A stretch of DNA of 64,000 nucleotides from Microbacterium sp. Au-Mic1 (GCF_021341785.1 NZ_JAJTTF010000005.1:186001-250000); one strand, 5' to 3'; shown: positions 27,242-34,681, counted from the first letter of the stretch. Notes: generated by a model from the sequence alone, not told the origin. A program made the numbers and translations.

Positions 27242-28651
27242 ATGACGTTAGGGACAACCATGACCTCCGCTCCTGCCCCCGGCGACCGCGCCTCTCAGCG
27301 ACGGATCGCGTTCGCCACGATCATCGGCACCACGATCGAGTGGTACGACTTCTTCATCTACGCCACGAGCGCAGGGCTCGTGTTCGCGCAGCTCTTCTTC
27401 CAGCCCGCGGGCAAGGAGATCGCGCTCCTGCTGTCCTTCGCCACGGTCGGCATCTCCTTCCTCTTCCGTCCTCTCGGCGCATTCCTGGCCGGTCACTTCG
27501 GCGACGTCATCGGACGGCGGGCGATGCTCGTCGTCACGCTCGTCCTCATGGGCGCGGCGACGACACTCATCGGCGCGCTGCCGACATTCGCCCAGATCGG
27601 CATCGCGGCGCCGATCCTCCTGCTCCTGCTCCGGATCCTGCAGGGCCTGTCCGCCGGGGGCGAGTGGGGCGGCGCGGTCCTGATGGCCGTCGAGCACGCT
27701 CCCGCCGACCGCCGCGGTCGCGCGGGCTCCTGGCCCCAGCTCGGTGTGCCGCTCGGATTCCTGCTCGCCTCGGGCATGACCGCCCTCATGACCGGTGTGA
27801 TCTCTCCGGGAGCGGCGTATCTGCAGTGGGGCTGGCGGGTGCCGTTCCTGGCGAGCGTGGTCCTCATCGTGGTCGGCTTCGTGATCCGTCGCTCGGTCGA
27901 GGAGAGCCCCGTGTTCGCGGAGATCGCGAAGCGCGGCAAGCAGGCGAGCCTCCCGATCGTGACGCTGTTCCGGCGCTACTGGCACCTGGTGATCCTCGCC
28001 GCGCTCGTGTTCGTGGGTAACGGCACCCTCGGCTACATGACCACGGGCGGGTTCCTGAACAGCTATGCGATCAACGTGCAGAGCATCGACACCACGGCGG
28101 TCCTGCTGGCCGCGGTCTTCGCGGCCGCCGTCTGGTTCTTCTCCACGCTCCTGGCAGGCTACCTGGCCGACGCGATCGGCCGGCGCAACACCTTCCTGAT
28201 CGGATTCGCGCTGCAGGCCGTCATCGTCTTCCCGATCTTCTGGCTCGTCGACGCCGGAGGGCTGCCGGGCCTCTACATCGCGCTGCTGCTGATCTCCACC
28301 GGCCTCGGTCTCACCTACGGGCCGCTGGCCGGCTGGTACGCGGAGATCTTCCCCGCCTCGATCCGCTTCTCCGGGGTGTCGATCACCTACGCGGTCGGCG
28401 CGGTCCTGGGGGGAGCCTTCGCCCCGATGATCGCGCAGATGCTGCTGGGCGCCACCGGCACGACGGCCGCCGTCTCGGCCTACCTGCTCTTCGCCACCCT
28501 TCTGGGAGCGGGGGCGACCCTGTGCCTGCGCGACCGCAGCGGCATCCCCCTCGGCCCCGACCACGAAGCCGAGCAGGCGAGCGGCGCCACGATGTTCGCC
28601 CCGCGGGAGGCCGCCGGGGCACCGGTCGGCGCGCTCGCCGGGAAGCGCTGA
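27242..28651 (+). CDS. MFS transporter, metabolite:H+ symporter (MHS) family
   Basis: A 469-aa 12-helix transporter of the MHS family, which includes ShiA, KgtP and aromatic or organic acid symporters. Hallmarks are FATIIGTTIEWYDFFIYATSAGLVFAQLFF at the N-terminus, FLFRPLGAFLAGHFGDVIGRR (loop 2-3 motif), LRILQGLSAGGEWGGAVLM and AWYAEIFPASIRFSGVSITYAVG. The start at 27242 follows GGAGGGAG. It precedes an FAD monooxygenase by 41 bp, so it likely imports the aromatic acid that enzyme hydroxylates. Confidence 0.9.
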   Translation: MTLGTTMTSAPAPGDRASQRRIAFATIIGTTIEWYDFFIYATSAGLVFAQLFFQPAGKEIALLLSFATVGISFLFRPLGAFLAGHFGDVIGRRAMLVVTLVLMGAATTLIGALPTFAQIGIAAPILLLLLRILQGLSAGGEWGGAVLMAVEHAPADRRGRAGSWPQLGVPLGFLLASGMTALMTGVISPGAAYLQWGWRVPFLASVVLIVVGFVIRRSVEESPVFAEIAKRGKQASLPIVTLFRRYWHLVILAALVFVGNGTLGYMTTGGFLNSYAINVQSIDTTAVLLAAVFAAAVWFFSTLLAGYLADAIGRRNTFLIGFALQAVIVFPIFWLVDAGGLPGLYIALLLISTGLGLTYGPLAGWYAEIFPASIRFSGVSITYAVGAVLGGAFAPMIAQMLLGATGTTAAVSAYLLFATLLGAGATLCLRDRSGIPLGPDHEAEQASGATMFAPREAAGAPVGALAGKR

Positions 28652-28692
28652 CGCCGCGCACGTCTCTGCACACGTCAATCAAGGAGAAGGAA

Positions 28693-29913
28693 ATGGTCAG
28701 TCACGCCACCAGGATCGGGATCATCGGCGGGGGGATGGGCGGCCTCACGGCGGCGATCGCCTTGAGGCGGATCGCCGGGGTCCAGGTCACCGTGTTCGAG
28801 CAGGCCGGCGCGCTGGGCGAAGTGGGGGCGGGCGTCACGGTCGCGCCGAACGCCTCACGCGTCCTCGACCGGCTGGGTGTGCTCGACCGGATCAGGAGTG
28901 CGGGAGCGGTCCCGGACGGACACGGCGTCTATCTGGACGCCATGGGCCGCATGGTCACAGACGCGGCGTGGGAGGACTCGGCGAAGCAGTACCGCAACAT
29001 CGGGATGTACCGGCCTGACCTCATCGACGCCCTGGCGCAGGACATCGATCCGGACTGCATCCGCCTCGGTCATCGCCTGAGCGCGGTGGAGACGGTGGAC
29101 TCGGGCGTCCGCGTGACGTTCGAGAACGGCGCGGAGGACGTCTTCGACGCGGTGGTCGGAGCGGACGGGATCCACTCCGTGGTGCGCAAGGCCGTCGGAC
29201 AGTTCCCCGAGCCCGTCTACTCCGGATACCTCGTCTACCGCGGCGTCGTCGACGCGTCACGCCTACCCGCGGACTGGCCCATGATCAGCCAGGTCTGGAT
29301 GGGCGACAGCCGGCACTTCATGTGCTACCCGCTGCAGCAGCGGAAGTTGATCAACTTCGTCGCAGGAATCCCGAGCGACCGGCCCCTGCACGGGCCGTGG
29401 TCGGGACCGGCGGAGGTCGGCGAGCTCGCGGCGGAGTTCGCGGGCGACGGATGGGATCCGAAGCTCCAGCAGTTCATCGGGCTCATCGATCGGACGTTCT
29501 GGTGGGGTCTCTTCGACCACGAGCCCCTCACCGACTGGTCCCGAGGGGCGATCACCCTGCTCGGCGACGCGGCGCACACGATGCTGCCCCACCAGGGACA
29601 GGGCGTGAGCCAGGCGATCGAGGACAGCATGGCCCTCGCGACCTTCCTCGCGGCGGCGGATGACGTCTCCGACATCCCGGAGGCGTTCCGCCGCTACACC
29701 GCCGTCCGCATGCAGCGCACCGCGATCCTGCAGAGCGGATCGCGCAGAGCCGGCGCCATGTTCGACGCGCAGTACGAGTTCGCGGATCTCGCGAAGCGCG
29801 ATGCCGACATCCGCGTCGGCCGGGACTTCCGCCGGAGCGCGGTGTTTGACTACGACGCGCACAAGGTGGCCGAACAAGCACTCACTCGATTCCGGAAGGT
29901 CCAGTTCGCATGA
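28693..29913 (+). CDS. FAD-dependent aromatic monooxygenase (salicylate/hydroxybenzoate hydroxylase type)
   Basis: A 406-aa class A flavoprotein monooxygenase. GxGxxG is in RIGIIGGGMGGLTAAIAL (residues 7-24), the DG motif in VVGADGIHSVVRKAV (about 155-169), and the second FAD motif in ITLLGDAAHTMLPHQGQGVSQAIED (about 288-312). Closest in style are 3-hydroxybenzoate 6-hydroxylases, salicylate 1-hydroxylases and 6-hydroxynicotinate 3-monooxygenases. No ring-cleavage dioxygenase is in the window, so the pathway is incomplete here and substrate remains open. The start has AAGGAGAAGG upstream, and the stop overlaps the next gene (ATGA). Confidence 0.85.
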   Translation: MVSHATRIGIIGGGMGGLTAAIALRRIAGVQVTVFEQAGALGEVGAGVTVAPNASRVLDRLGVLDRIRSAGAVPDGHGVYLDAMGRMVTDAAWEDSAKQYRNIGMYRPDLIDALAQDIDPDCIRLGHRLSAVETVDSGVRVTFENGAEDVFDAVVGADGIHSVVRKAVGQFPEPVYSGYLVYRGVVDASRLPADWPMISQVWMGDSRHFMCYPLQQRKLINFVAGIPSDRPLHGPWSGPAEVGELAAEFAGDGWDPKLQQFIGLIDRTFWWGLFDHEPLTDWSRGAITLLGDAAHTMLPHQGQGVSQAIEDSMALATFLAAADDVSDIPEAFRRYTAVRMQRTAILQSGSRRAGAMFDAQYEFADLAKRDADIRVGRDFRRSAVFDYDAHKVAEQALTRFRKVQFA

Positions 29914-30530
29914 CTTCGATCAGCATCATCGGCAGCGGGAAGATGGGCGCGGCGATCGCGGAGGTCGCCTCCCGCGCCGGCGCCGACATCCAGATCCTCA
30001 AGCGCAGCCCGGCGAGCATGTCCGCCGCGCGTCCCGGCTTCGAGTACGGCGTCATCGGCGACGAGCTCACCGGGGATCTCGTCGTGCTCGCCGTCCCCTC
30101 CGGGGCCTATGCGAGCATCCTCGAGCACTACCGGGACCGGCTCGGCGGCAGGGTCGTCATCGACATCAGCAACCCGATCGACTTCTCCACCTACGACGCG
30201 CTGACGTCTCCGGCGGACTCGTCGACCGCGGCCGAGCTCGCCAAGGCCCTCCCCGAGGGCGCGGCCGTGGTCAAGGCGTTCAACGTGAACCTCGGCGACA
30301 CCCTCGCCTCGGGCACGAACGGGACGACCCGCACATCGGTCCTGTTCGCCGGAGACTACGCGGACGCGAAGATGGCCGTGGCGGCGCTGATCGAGGCGGC
30401 GGGGATGCGCGCGGTCGACGTGGGTCCGCTCACCCGGGCGAGGGAGCTCGAGGCGATGGGCTTCCTCCAGATCATCATGGCGGCGCTCGGCAAGACCCGC
30501 TACGAGTCGGGTTTCACCCTCCTGGAGTGA
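29910..30530 (+). CDS. NADP oxidoreductase, F420-dependent reductase-like (F420_oxidored) family
   Basis: A 206-aa Rossmann protein. The nucleotide-binding loop is ISIIGSGKMGAAIAEVASRAG (residues 4-24). Then come LVVLAVPSGAYASILEHY, VVIDISNPIDFSTYD, VVKAFNVNLGDTLASG, and a C-terminal helix LEAMGFLQIIMA, all as in archaeal/actinobacterial F420H2:NADP oxidoreductase relatives. Whether it binds F420 or only NADP(H) cannot be told from sequence. Coupling to the flavin monooxygenase by ATGA suggests it supplies or recycles reducing equivalents or reduces a product. It is followed by a family A palindrome. Confidence 0.8.
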   Translation: MTSISIIGSGKMGAAIAEVASRAGADIQILKRSPASMSAARPGFEYGVIGDELTGDLVVLAVPSGAYASILEHYRDRLGGRVVIDISNPIDFSTYDALTSPADSSTAAELAKALPEGAAVVKAFNVNLGDTLASGTNGTTRTSVLFAGDYADAKMAVAALIEAAGMRAVDVGPLTRARELEAMGFLQIIMAALGKTRYESGFTLLE

Positions 30531-30539
30531 CCCCGCCCG

Positions 30540-30609
30540 CCCGGTTCGAAGCGCGCGAATGACCCGATTCCGGGTCCGGATCGAGCCATTTGCGCGCTTT
30601 GAAGCCGGG
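30540..30609. repeat. Palindromic repeat, family A copy 2
   Basis: A 70-bp palindrome with arms CCGGTTCGAAGCGCGC (30541-30556) and GCGCGCTTTGAAGCCGG (30592-30608). Its centre is shared with the copy at 26138. It separates the monooxygenase operon from the cysteine-leader transcript and probably terminates the former. Confidence 0.75.
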
Positions 30610-30613
30610 ATGT

Positions 30614-30619
30614 TAGGTT
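30614..30619 (+). promoter_or_regulatory. -10 hexamer TAGGTT of the cys leader
   Basis: TAGGTT is followed by exactly 6 nt and the GTG of the leader peptide, so the transcript should start on the leader codon. No -35 is evident. Confidence 0.5.
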
Positions 30620-30625
30620 GACACC

Positions 30626-30655
30626 GTGGCCCTGACCTGTCGTTGTTGTCTCTGA
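30626..30655 (+). CDS. Cysteine-rich leader peptide MALTCRCCL (attenuator)
   Basis: A nine-codon reading frame, GTG to TGA, encoding MALTCRCCL with three Cys codons (TGT CGT TGT TGT). It is 75 bp upstream of the cystathionine beta-synthase start and directly behind a -10 hexamer. Cysteine-rich leaderless small ORFs acting as cysteine-responsive attenuators are known from mycobacteria. When Cys-tRNA is scarce, ribosomes stall on the Cys codons and change downstream RNA folding. The stop codon overlaps the first arm of a hairpin, as expected for such coupling. Function is inferred from composition, position and structure. Confidence 0.75.
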   Translation: MALTCRCCL

Positions 30656-30708
30656 GCGCGATCCGCGCTCCTTCGACGACCACAGACAGCCCGCGCCCTT
30701 CGAGCGCG
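30654..30708 (+). promoter_or_regulatory. Mutually exclusive hairpin arms downstream of the cys leader
   Basis: GAGCGCG at 30654-30660 pairs perfectly with CGCGCTC at 30664-30670 (loop ATC). An identical GAGCGCG at 30702-30708 can compete for the same middle arm. Ribosome position on the Cys codons would decide which pair forms. Which fold permits expression is not determined. Confidence 0.6.
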
Positions 30709-30730
30709 ACCACCGTTCAGGACATCTTCC

Positions 30731-31840
30731 GTGCGCTACGCCAGCCACGTCGCCGATCTCGTCGGCTCGACGCCCCTCGTCCGTCTCTCCTCCGTCACCG
30801 GCGCGACCGCGACCCGCGGGGCGATCCGCGCGACCGTGCTCGCCAAAGTCGAGTACTTCAACCCCGGTGGATCCGCGAAGGATCGCATCGCACGATCGAT
30901 CGTCGACGCCGCGGAGCGCGACGGGCTGCTCCGGCCCGGCGGCACGATCGTCGAGGCCACGAGCGGAAACACCGGCGTCGGCCTGGCGCTGATCGCTCTG
31001 CAGCGCGGCTATCGCATGGTGTTCGTCGTGCCCGACAAGTTCGACGGGCCCAAGGTCGCGACGCTCCGGGCCTACGGCGCCGAGGTCGTCGTCACGCCCA
31101 CGTCGGTGCCGCCGGAGCACCCGGAGTCGTATTACTCCGTCGCCGCACGGCTGGCCCGCGAAATCCCCGGAGCCTTCAATCCCAATCAGTTCGCGAACCA
31201 GAACGGTCCCCGTGGACACTACGAATCGACCGGTCCGGAGATCTGGTCCGACACGGACGGCAGGGTCACGCACTTCGTCGCCGGCATCGGCACCGGCGGC
31301 ACGATCAGCGGCACCGGCCGCTACCTCAGGGAGGTCAGCGAGAGCCGCGTACGGGTGATCGGTGCGGATCCCGAGGGCTCCATCTACTCCGGCGATGAGA
31401 TCCACTCCTATCTCGTCGAGGGCGTCGGCGAGGACTTCCTGCCGGCCACGTTCGACCCCGCCGTGGTCGACGGCTACGAGCGGATCTCCGACGCGGAGTC
31501 GTTCGCGATGACCCGTCGGCTCGCCCGCGAGGAGGGCCTGCTCGTCGGCGGGTCCAGCGGAATGGCCGTGGTGGCCGCGCTCCGCGTCGCCGAGCGCCTG
31601 GGGGAGGACGACGTGGTCGTCGTGCTGCTGCCCGACCACGGCCGCGGCTACCTGGACAAGCTCTACGACGACGACTGGATGACCGGGCACGGGTTCGACG
31701 TGGACGACGTGCCGAGCCGGGTTTCGTCTCTGCGTTCCGACTCGCCTTCGGCTCGCTCGACGAACACGGCGTCGCCGTCCTCGCTCAACGACCTCGCAGA
31801 AGCCGCTTCGGCTGCCGACGCGAACGACGAAACCCAGTGA
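30731..31840 (+). CDS. Cystathionine beta-synthase/cysteine synthase-type PLP enzyme with odd C-terminal tail
   Basis: A 369-aa fold-type II PLP enzyme joining serine (or an activated serine) and homocysteine in reverse transsulfuration. The PLP lysine is Lys50 in NPGGSAKDR, the substrate loop is EATSGNTGVGLA, and the glycine-rich phosphate loop is GIGTGGTISGTGRYL. GGSSGMAVVAAL and LLPDHGRGYLDKLYDDDWM then follow. Full-length actinobacterial relatives continue into a C-terminal Bateman module (two CBS domains); here the catalytic domain ends near residue 325 and only a 40-aa Ser/Ala-rich tail follows. That tail is encoded by a palindromic repeat (31719-31835). The GTG start at 30731 is downstream of the cysteine leader. 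It is followed 12 bp later by a cystathionine gamma-synthase/lyase gene. Confidence 0.85.
   Translation: MRYASHVADLVGSTPLVRLSSVTGATATRGAIRATVLAKVEYFNPGGSAKDRIARSIVDAAERDGLLRPGGTIVEATSGNTGVGLALIALQRGYRMVFVVPDKFDGPKVATLRAYGAEVVVTPTSVPPEHPESYYSVAARLAREIPGAFNPNQFANQNGPRGHYESTGPEIWSDTDGRVTHFVAGIGTGGTISGTGRYLREVSESRVRVIGADPEGSIYSGDEIHSYLVEGVGEDFLPATFDPAVVDGYERISDAESFAMTRRLAREEGLLVGGSSGMAVVAALRVAERLGEDDVVVVLLPDHGRGYLDKLYDDDWMTGHGFDVDDVPSRVSSLRSDSPSARSTNTASPSSLNDLAEAASAADANDETQ
31719..31835. repeat. Palindromic repeat (family C-related) inside the 3' end of the cystathionine beta-synthase gene
   Basis: Outer arms GGGTTTCGTC (31719-31728) and GACGAAACCC (31826-31835) enclose CTCGCTCAACGACC near 31785, a motif also found in the intergenic family C palindrome at 53425-53524. 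The element encodes roughly the last 40 residues and ends one codon before the stop. Confidence 0.65.
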
Positions 31841-31852
31841 AAGGGATCCGAC

Positions 31853-33004
31853 ATGACCATCGAGACCGACAAGACCGCCACCGCCGCCATCCACGCGGGC
31901 CAGGCCGCTGACCCGTACACCGGCGCGGTGATCCCGCCGCTGCACCTTTCGACGACGTTCGTGCAGGACGGCATCGGCGGGCTCCGCCAGGGCTACGAGT
32001 ACGGCCGCAGCGGAAACCCGACGCGGGACGCCCTTCAGCAGCAGCTCGCGGCGCTCGAGGGCGGCACGCACGCCTACTCGTTCGCCTCGGGCCTCGCCGC
32101 GGAGGACACCCTCCTGCGCGCGATCCTGCAGCCGGGCGACCACGTGCTGCTCGGCAACGACGTCTACGGCGGCACGTTCCGGCTCATCTCGCGGGTGCTC
32201 GGCGCCTGGGGCGTGACGGTGCAGGTGGTCGACATGAGCGACACCGAGGCGGTGCGCGCGGCCGTCGCCGCGAAGGCGCCCCGTGCGCTGTGGGTCGAGA
32301 CGCCGTCGAACCCTCTGCTGCGCATCTCCGACATCGCCGCGCTCGCGGAGATCGGGCACGGTGCCGGATCCGTCGTCGTGGTCGACAACACGTTCGCCAC
32401 TCCCGTGCTGCAGCGTCCGCTGGAACTCGGCGCCGACGTGGTCGTGCACTCCACCACGAAGTACCTGGGCGGGCACTCCGACGTCGTCGGCGGAGCGGTG
32501 GTGCTGCGCGACGACGCCCTCGCGGAGAAGATCGGCTTCCTGCAGTTCGCAGTGGGGGCGGTATCCGGCCCGTTCGACGCCTGGCTCACCACGCGCGGCA
32601 TCAAGACGCTGCCGGTGCGGATGCGCCAGCACGACGAGAACGCGCAGGCCGTGGCCGAGTTCCTCGACGCGCACCCCCGCGTGGCCCGGGTCTACTACCC
32701 GGGCCTGCCGTCCCACCCCGGGCATGAGCTGGCCGCGCGGCAGATGTCGGGCTTCGGCGGCATCGTCTCGGTCGCGCTGGAGTCGGGCGAGGCCGCTCGT
32801 CGCTTCGCCGAGTCGACGCGCGTGTTCCAGCTCGCCGAGTCCCTCGGCGGTGTGGAGTCGCTCGTCAACTACCCCGACGCGATGACGCACGCCTCCGTGC
32901 GGGGCACCGAGGCGGCCGTGCCCGTCGAGATCGTGCGCCTCTCGGTCGGGCTGGAGGACGTCTCCGACCTGCTCGCCGACCTCGAGCAGGCGCTGGCCGT
33001 CTGA
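31853..33004 (+). CDS. Cystathionine gamma-synthase / gamma-lyase (Cys/Met PLP family)
   Basis: A 383-aa fold-type I PLP enzyme. Typical segments are the N-terminal AIHAGQAADPYTGAVIPPLHLSTTF, the tyrosine region GYEYGRSGNPTRDAL, SGLAAEDTLLRAIL, WVETPSNPLLRI, VVVDNTFATP and the PLP-lysine region HSTTKYLGGHSDVVGG. The C-terminus has SLGGVESLVNYPDAMTHA and RLSVGLED. In actinobacteria such proteins act as cystathionine gamma-synthase (MetB), gamma-lyase, or both. Pairing with a beta-synthase favours the lyase direction (homocysteine to cysteine). It is presumably under the same cysteine leader and terminated by a family B palindrome. Confidence 0.9.
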   Translation: MTIETDKTATAAIHAGQAADPYTGAVIPPLHLSTTFVQDGIGGLRQGYEYGRSGNPTRDALQQQLAALEGGTHAYSFASGLAAEDTLLRAILQPGDHVLLGNDVYGGTFRLISRVLGAWGVTVQVVDMSDTEAVRAAVAAKAPRALWVETPSNPLLRISDIAALAEIGHGAGSVVVVDNTFATPVLQRPLELGADVVVHSTTKYLGGHSDVVGGAVVLRDDALAEKIGFLQFAVGAVSGPFDAWLTTRGIKTLPVRMRQHDENAQAVAEFLDAHPRVARVYYPGLPSHPGHELAARQMSGFGGIVSVALESGEAARRFAESTRVFQLAESLGGVESLVNYPDAMTHASVRGTEAAVPVEIVRLSVGLEDVSDLLADLEQALAV

Positions 33005-33031
33005 GGCCTCGACGCCCCGGTGCCCCCGCCG

Positions 33032-33103
33032 CCCGGTTTCGAGGAGCGATGTTCGTCGTCCGCGCGGTGATCTCGGAGCAGACATTGCTCCTCGAAAGCC
33101 GGG
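33032..33103. repeat. Palindromic repeat, family B copy 1
   Basis: A 72-bp palindrome with arms CCCGGTTTCGAGGAGCGATG (33032-33051) and a 22-nt partner at 33082-33103, about 20 of 22 complementary. It fills the gap between two convergent genes and could serve as a bidirectional terminator. Confidence 0.75.
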
Positions 33104-33104
33104 T

Positions 33105-33629
33105 TCACGTCCGGAGGGCGGCCTCCAGCGCCGCGAGCCGGGCGGCTGGATCGCCGGAGAGCTCGAGGATCCGCGCCGTGCCGGTGAGCTCTTCGTCGTC
33201 GGTCAGCGCCCGCAGCGCCTCGTCCATGGCCTCGCGCAGCTCGGGATCCTCTTCCTCGGGCACGGTGATGCCGTCATCGAGCCCGAGGAGGACCAGCAGG
33301 TCGACGCCTGCCATGGCCTCCGCGGCGAGTGGGGCCTCGCGCCGGAACAGCTCAGCGGCCCGCGGGGACCGGTCCAGGTCGTCGAGCGCGGCGAGATAGG
33401 CGAGGAAGTCGAGCGGCCCGCGCTCCGCGATCACGGATCCCCCCAGGTCCGGGTCGAGGAGCCGGTCCGCGCTGATGCGCAGCTGCGCGACGAGGGATCC
33501 GGATCCGTGCCCCTCGTCCACGAACTCGAACGGATCCGGCAGGACGGCGAACTCCGGATGCGCGAGGGAGAAGTCCGAGACCAGGGTGCTCTTGCCGGTC
33601 GCGTGCGTGCCGGAGACGACGATGCGCAT
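33105..33629 (-). CDS. P-loop ATP/GTP-binding protein (AAA_28/nucleoside-kinase-like)
   Basis: A 174-aa cytoplasmic protein. Walker A is at residues 7-14 (GTHATGKST), right after the first strand MRIVVS. A Walker B-like strand is VDLLVLLGLDDG, and IAERGPLDFLAYL resembles the DRx lid region of small kinases. This resembles AAA_28-type P-loop proteins with possible kinase function; the substrate is unknown. The start appears leaderless: TAGACT at 33636-33641 is 6 nt from ATG. It is divergent from the DUF1349-like gene, sharing a 90-bp gap with its -10. Confidence 0.7.
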   Translation of the reverse strand: MRIVVSGTHATGKSTLVSDFSLAHPEFAVLPDPFEFVDEGHGSGSLVAQLRISADRLLDPDLGGSVIAERGPLDFLAYLAALDDLDRSPRAAELFRREAPLAAEAMAGVDLLVLLGLDDGITVPEEEDPELREAMDEALRALTDDEELTGTARILELSGDPAARLAALEAALRT

Positions 33630-33635
33630 GCCCGG

Positions 33636-33641
33636 AGTCTA
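33636..33641 (-). promoter_or_regulatory. -10 hexamer TAGACT of the P-loop gene
   Basis: On the minus strand TAGACT, 6 nt, then ATG; no ribosome binding site fits between. Leaderless transcript predicted. Confidence 0.5.
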
Positions 33642-33707
33642 CGATCCGCGGGTGCGGCAGGAGGCGTCGGGCTGCTGCAGGGCGTCGGATCTCGGCTGCG
33701 GAGACCG

Positions 33708-33713
33708 TAGCCT
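33708..33713 (+). promoter_or_regulatory. -10 hexamer TAGCCT of the DUF1349-like gene
   Basis: TAGCCT, 6 nt, then the ATG at 33720, again predicting a leaderless transcript. Confidence 0.5.
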
Positions 33714-33719
33714 GACGTC

Positions 33720-34298
33720 ATGACGGACATCGCCTGGTCGGACGGACGCTGGACCCACGATCCCGAAGAGGTCGTCGAGGATCGGGGTGATCTCGTCGTG
33801 ACCGCGGCCGAGGGCAGCGACGCGTGGCGGACCACGTCATACGGTTTCGTGCACGACAGCGAGCACGCGCTCCTCGCGCCGTTCGAGGTCGGTACGGCCG
33901 TGGAGGTGGAGTTCACCGCGGCGTTCTCCGCGCAGTTCGACCAGGCCGGGGTCTTCGTGCGCGCCTCGGTCGAGCGCTGGGTCAAGGCGGGTGTCGAGTT
34001 CGCCGACGGGCGGCCCCAGGTGGGCGCGGTCGTCACGGACGGGCTGTCGGACTGGTCGCTCGCTCCGGTCCCGGAATGGGCGGACCGCCGCATCCTGGTG
34101 CGGGTGAGCCGTGGCGCGGACGCGCTCACGGTGCGCGCGGGTGTCCTCGGAGAGCCGCTCCAGCTGGTGCGCGTGCTGCCGTTCCCGTCGTCGCTTCCCG
34201 CGGATGCGGGGCCGTTCGTGTGCGCGCCGACGCGTGCTGGGCTCGCCGTGCGACTGCACGCCTGGCGCGTGGTCGAGGCCGACGGCGCCCTGCACTGA
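33720..34298 (+). CDS. DUF1349-like (concanavalin-like jelly-roll) protein
   Basis: A 192-aa soluble protein. Segments DLVVTAAEGSDAWRTTSYGFVHDSEHALLAPF, FSAQFDQAGVFVRASVERWVKAGVEFADGRPQVGAVVTDGLSDWS and a C-terminal GPFVCAPTRAGLAVRLHAWRV strand match the DUF1349 family, a beta-sandwich related to legume-lectin-like domains. No signal peptide is seen, so it is cytoplasmic. Biochemical role is unknown, though related yeast and bacterial proteins are suspected carbohydrate-binding or regulatory. It precedes the copper operon by 170 bp but is not obviously linked to it. Confidence 0.75.
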   Translation: MTDIAWSDGRWTHDPEEVVEDRGDLVVTAAEGSDAWRTTSYGFVHDSEHALLAPFEVGTAVEVEFTAAFSAQFDQAGVFVRASVERWVKAGVEFADGRPQVGAVVTDGLSDWSLAPVPEWADRRILVRVSRGADALTVRAGVLGEPLQLVRVLPFPSSLPADAGPFVCAPTRAGLAVRLHAWRVVEADGALH

Positions 34299-34403
34299 GT
34301 CCTCGCCTGCGCGCCACGTGTCTCGCCCGCGCGCCACGTGTTCTGCGCGGCGTCCGAGTGGCGAGGTCTGCCGGTCGGAATCGGGAGCTTTCTCGGATGC
34401 GGA

Positions 34404-34420
34404 ATACCCCCTGGGGGTAT
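34404..34420. promoter_or_regulatory. CsoR-like copper operator 1
   Basis: The palindrome ATACCCCCTGGGGGTAT (perfect around a central T) is a textbook-like CsoR/RcnR-family G/C-tract operator. It lies 51 bp upstream of the copper chaperone gene. Confidence 0.75.
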
Positions 34421-34436
34421 ATGGTTGTCGATATCG

Positions 34437-34455
34437 GATACCCGGACGGGGTATC
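34437..34455. promoter_or_regulatory. CsoR-like copper operator 2
   Basis: GATACCC-N5-GGGTATC is a second inverted repeat with the same half-site (ATACCC), 17 bp downstream of the first. Two sites suggest tight copper control of the operon. No csoR gene is in the window. Confidence 0.65.
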
Positions 34456-34471
34456 GGACGGAGGAGATGAC

Positions 34472-34681
34472 ATGACCACCACCGAGTACCAGGTGACCGG
34501 GATGACCTGCGGGCACTGCGAGATGTCCGTGCGCCGGGAAGTCGGCGGCATCGCCGGCGTCGACGACGTCGAGGTGAGTGCTTCGACGGGCCGCCTCGTG
34601 GTGACCTCGACGACCGAGCTCGACGACGCCAGCGTCCTCGCCGCCGTCGACGAGGCCGGCTACCGGGCGGTTCGCGCCTGA
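34472..34681 (+). CDS. copZ: Copper chaperone, heavy-metal-associated domain (CopZ-like)
   Basis: A 69-aa single HMA domain. The copper-binding MTCGHC motif places Cys13 and Cys16 in loop 1, and the ferredoxin-like beta-alpha-beta-beta-alpha-beta pattern ends with VDEAGYRAVRA. It hands Cu(I) to the P-type ATPase encoded two genes downstream. The start is supported by GAGGAG 6 nt upstream. The stop overlaps the next start by one base (TGATG). Expression is expected to be induced by copper through the two upstream operators. Confidence 0.9.
   Translation: MTTTEYQVTGMTCGHCEMSVRREVGGIAGVDDVEVSASTGRLVVTSTTELDDASVLAAVDEAGYRAVRA

Noticed and set aside
31841..31852. SAM riboswitch before the cystathionine gamma-synthase gene
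   Set aside because: Only 12 bp separate it from the preceding gene; regulation is more likely by the upstream cysteine leader.
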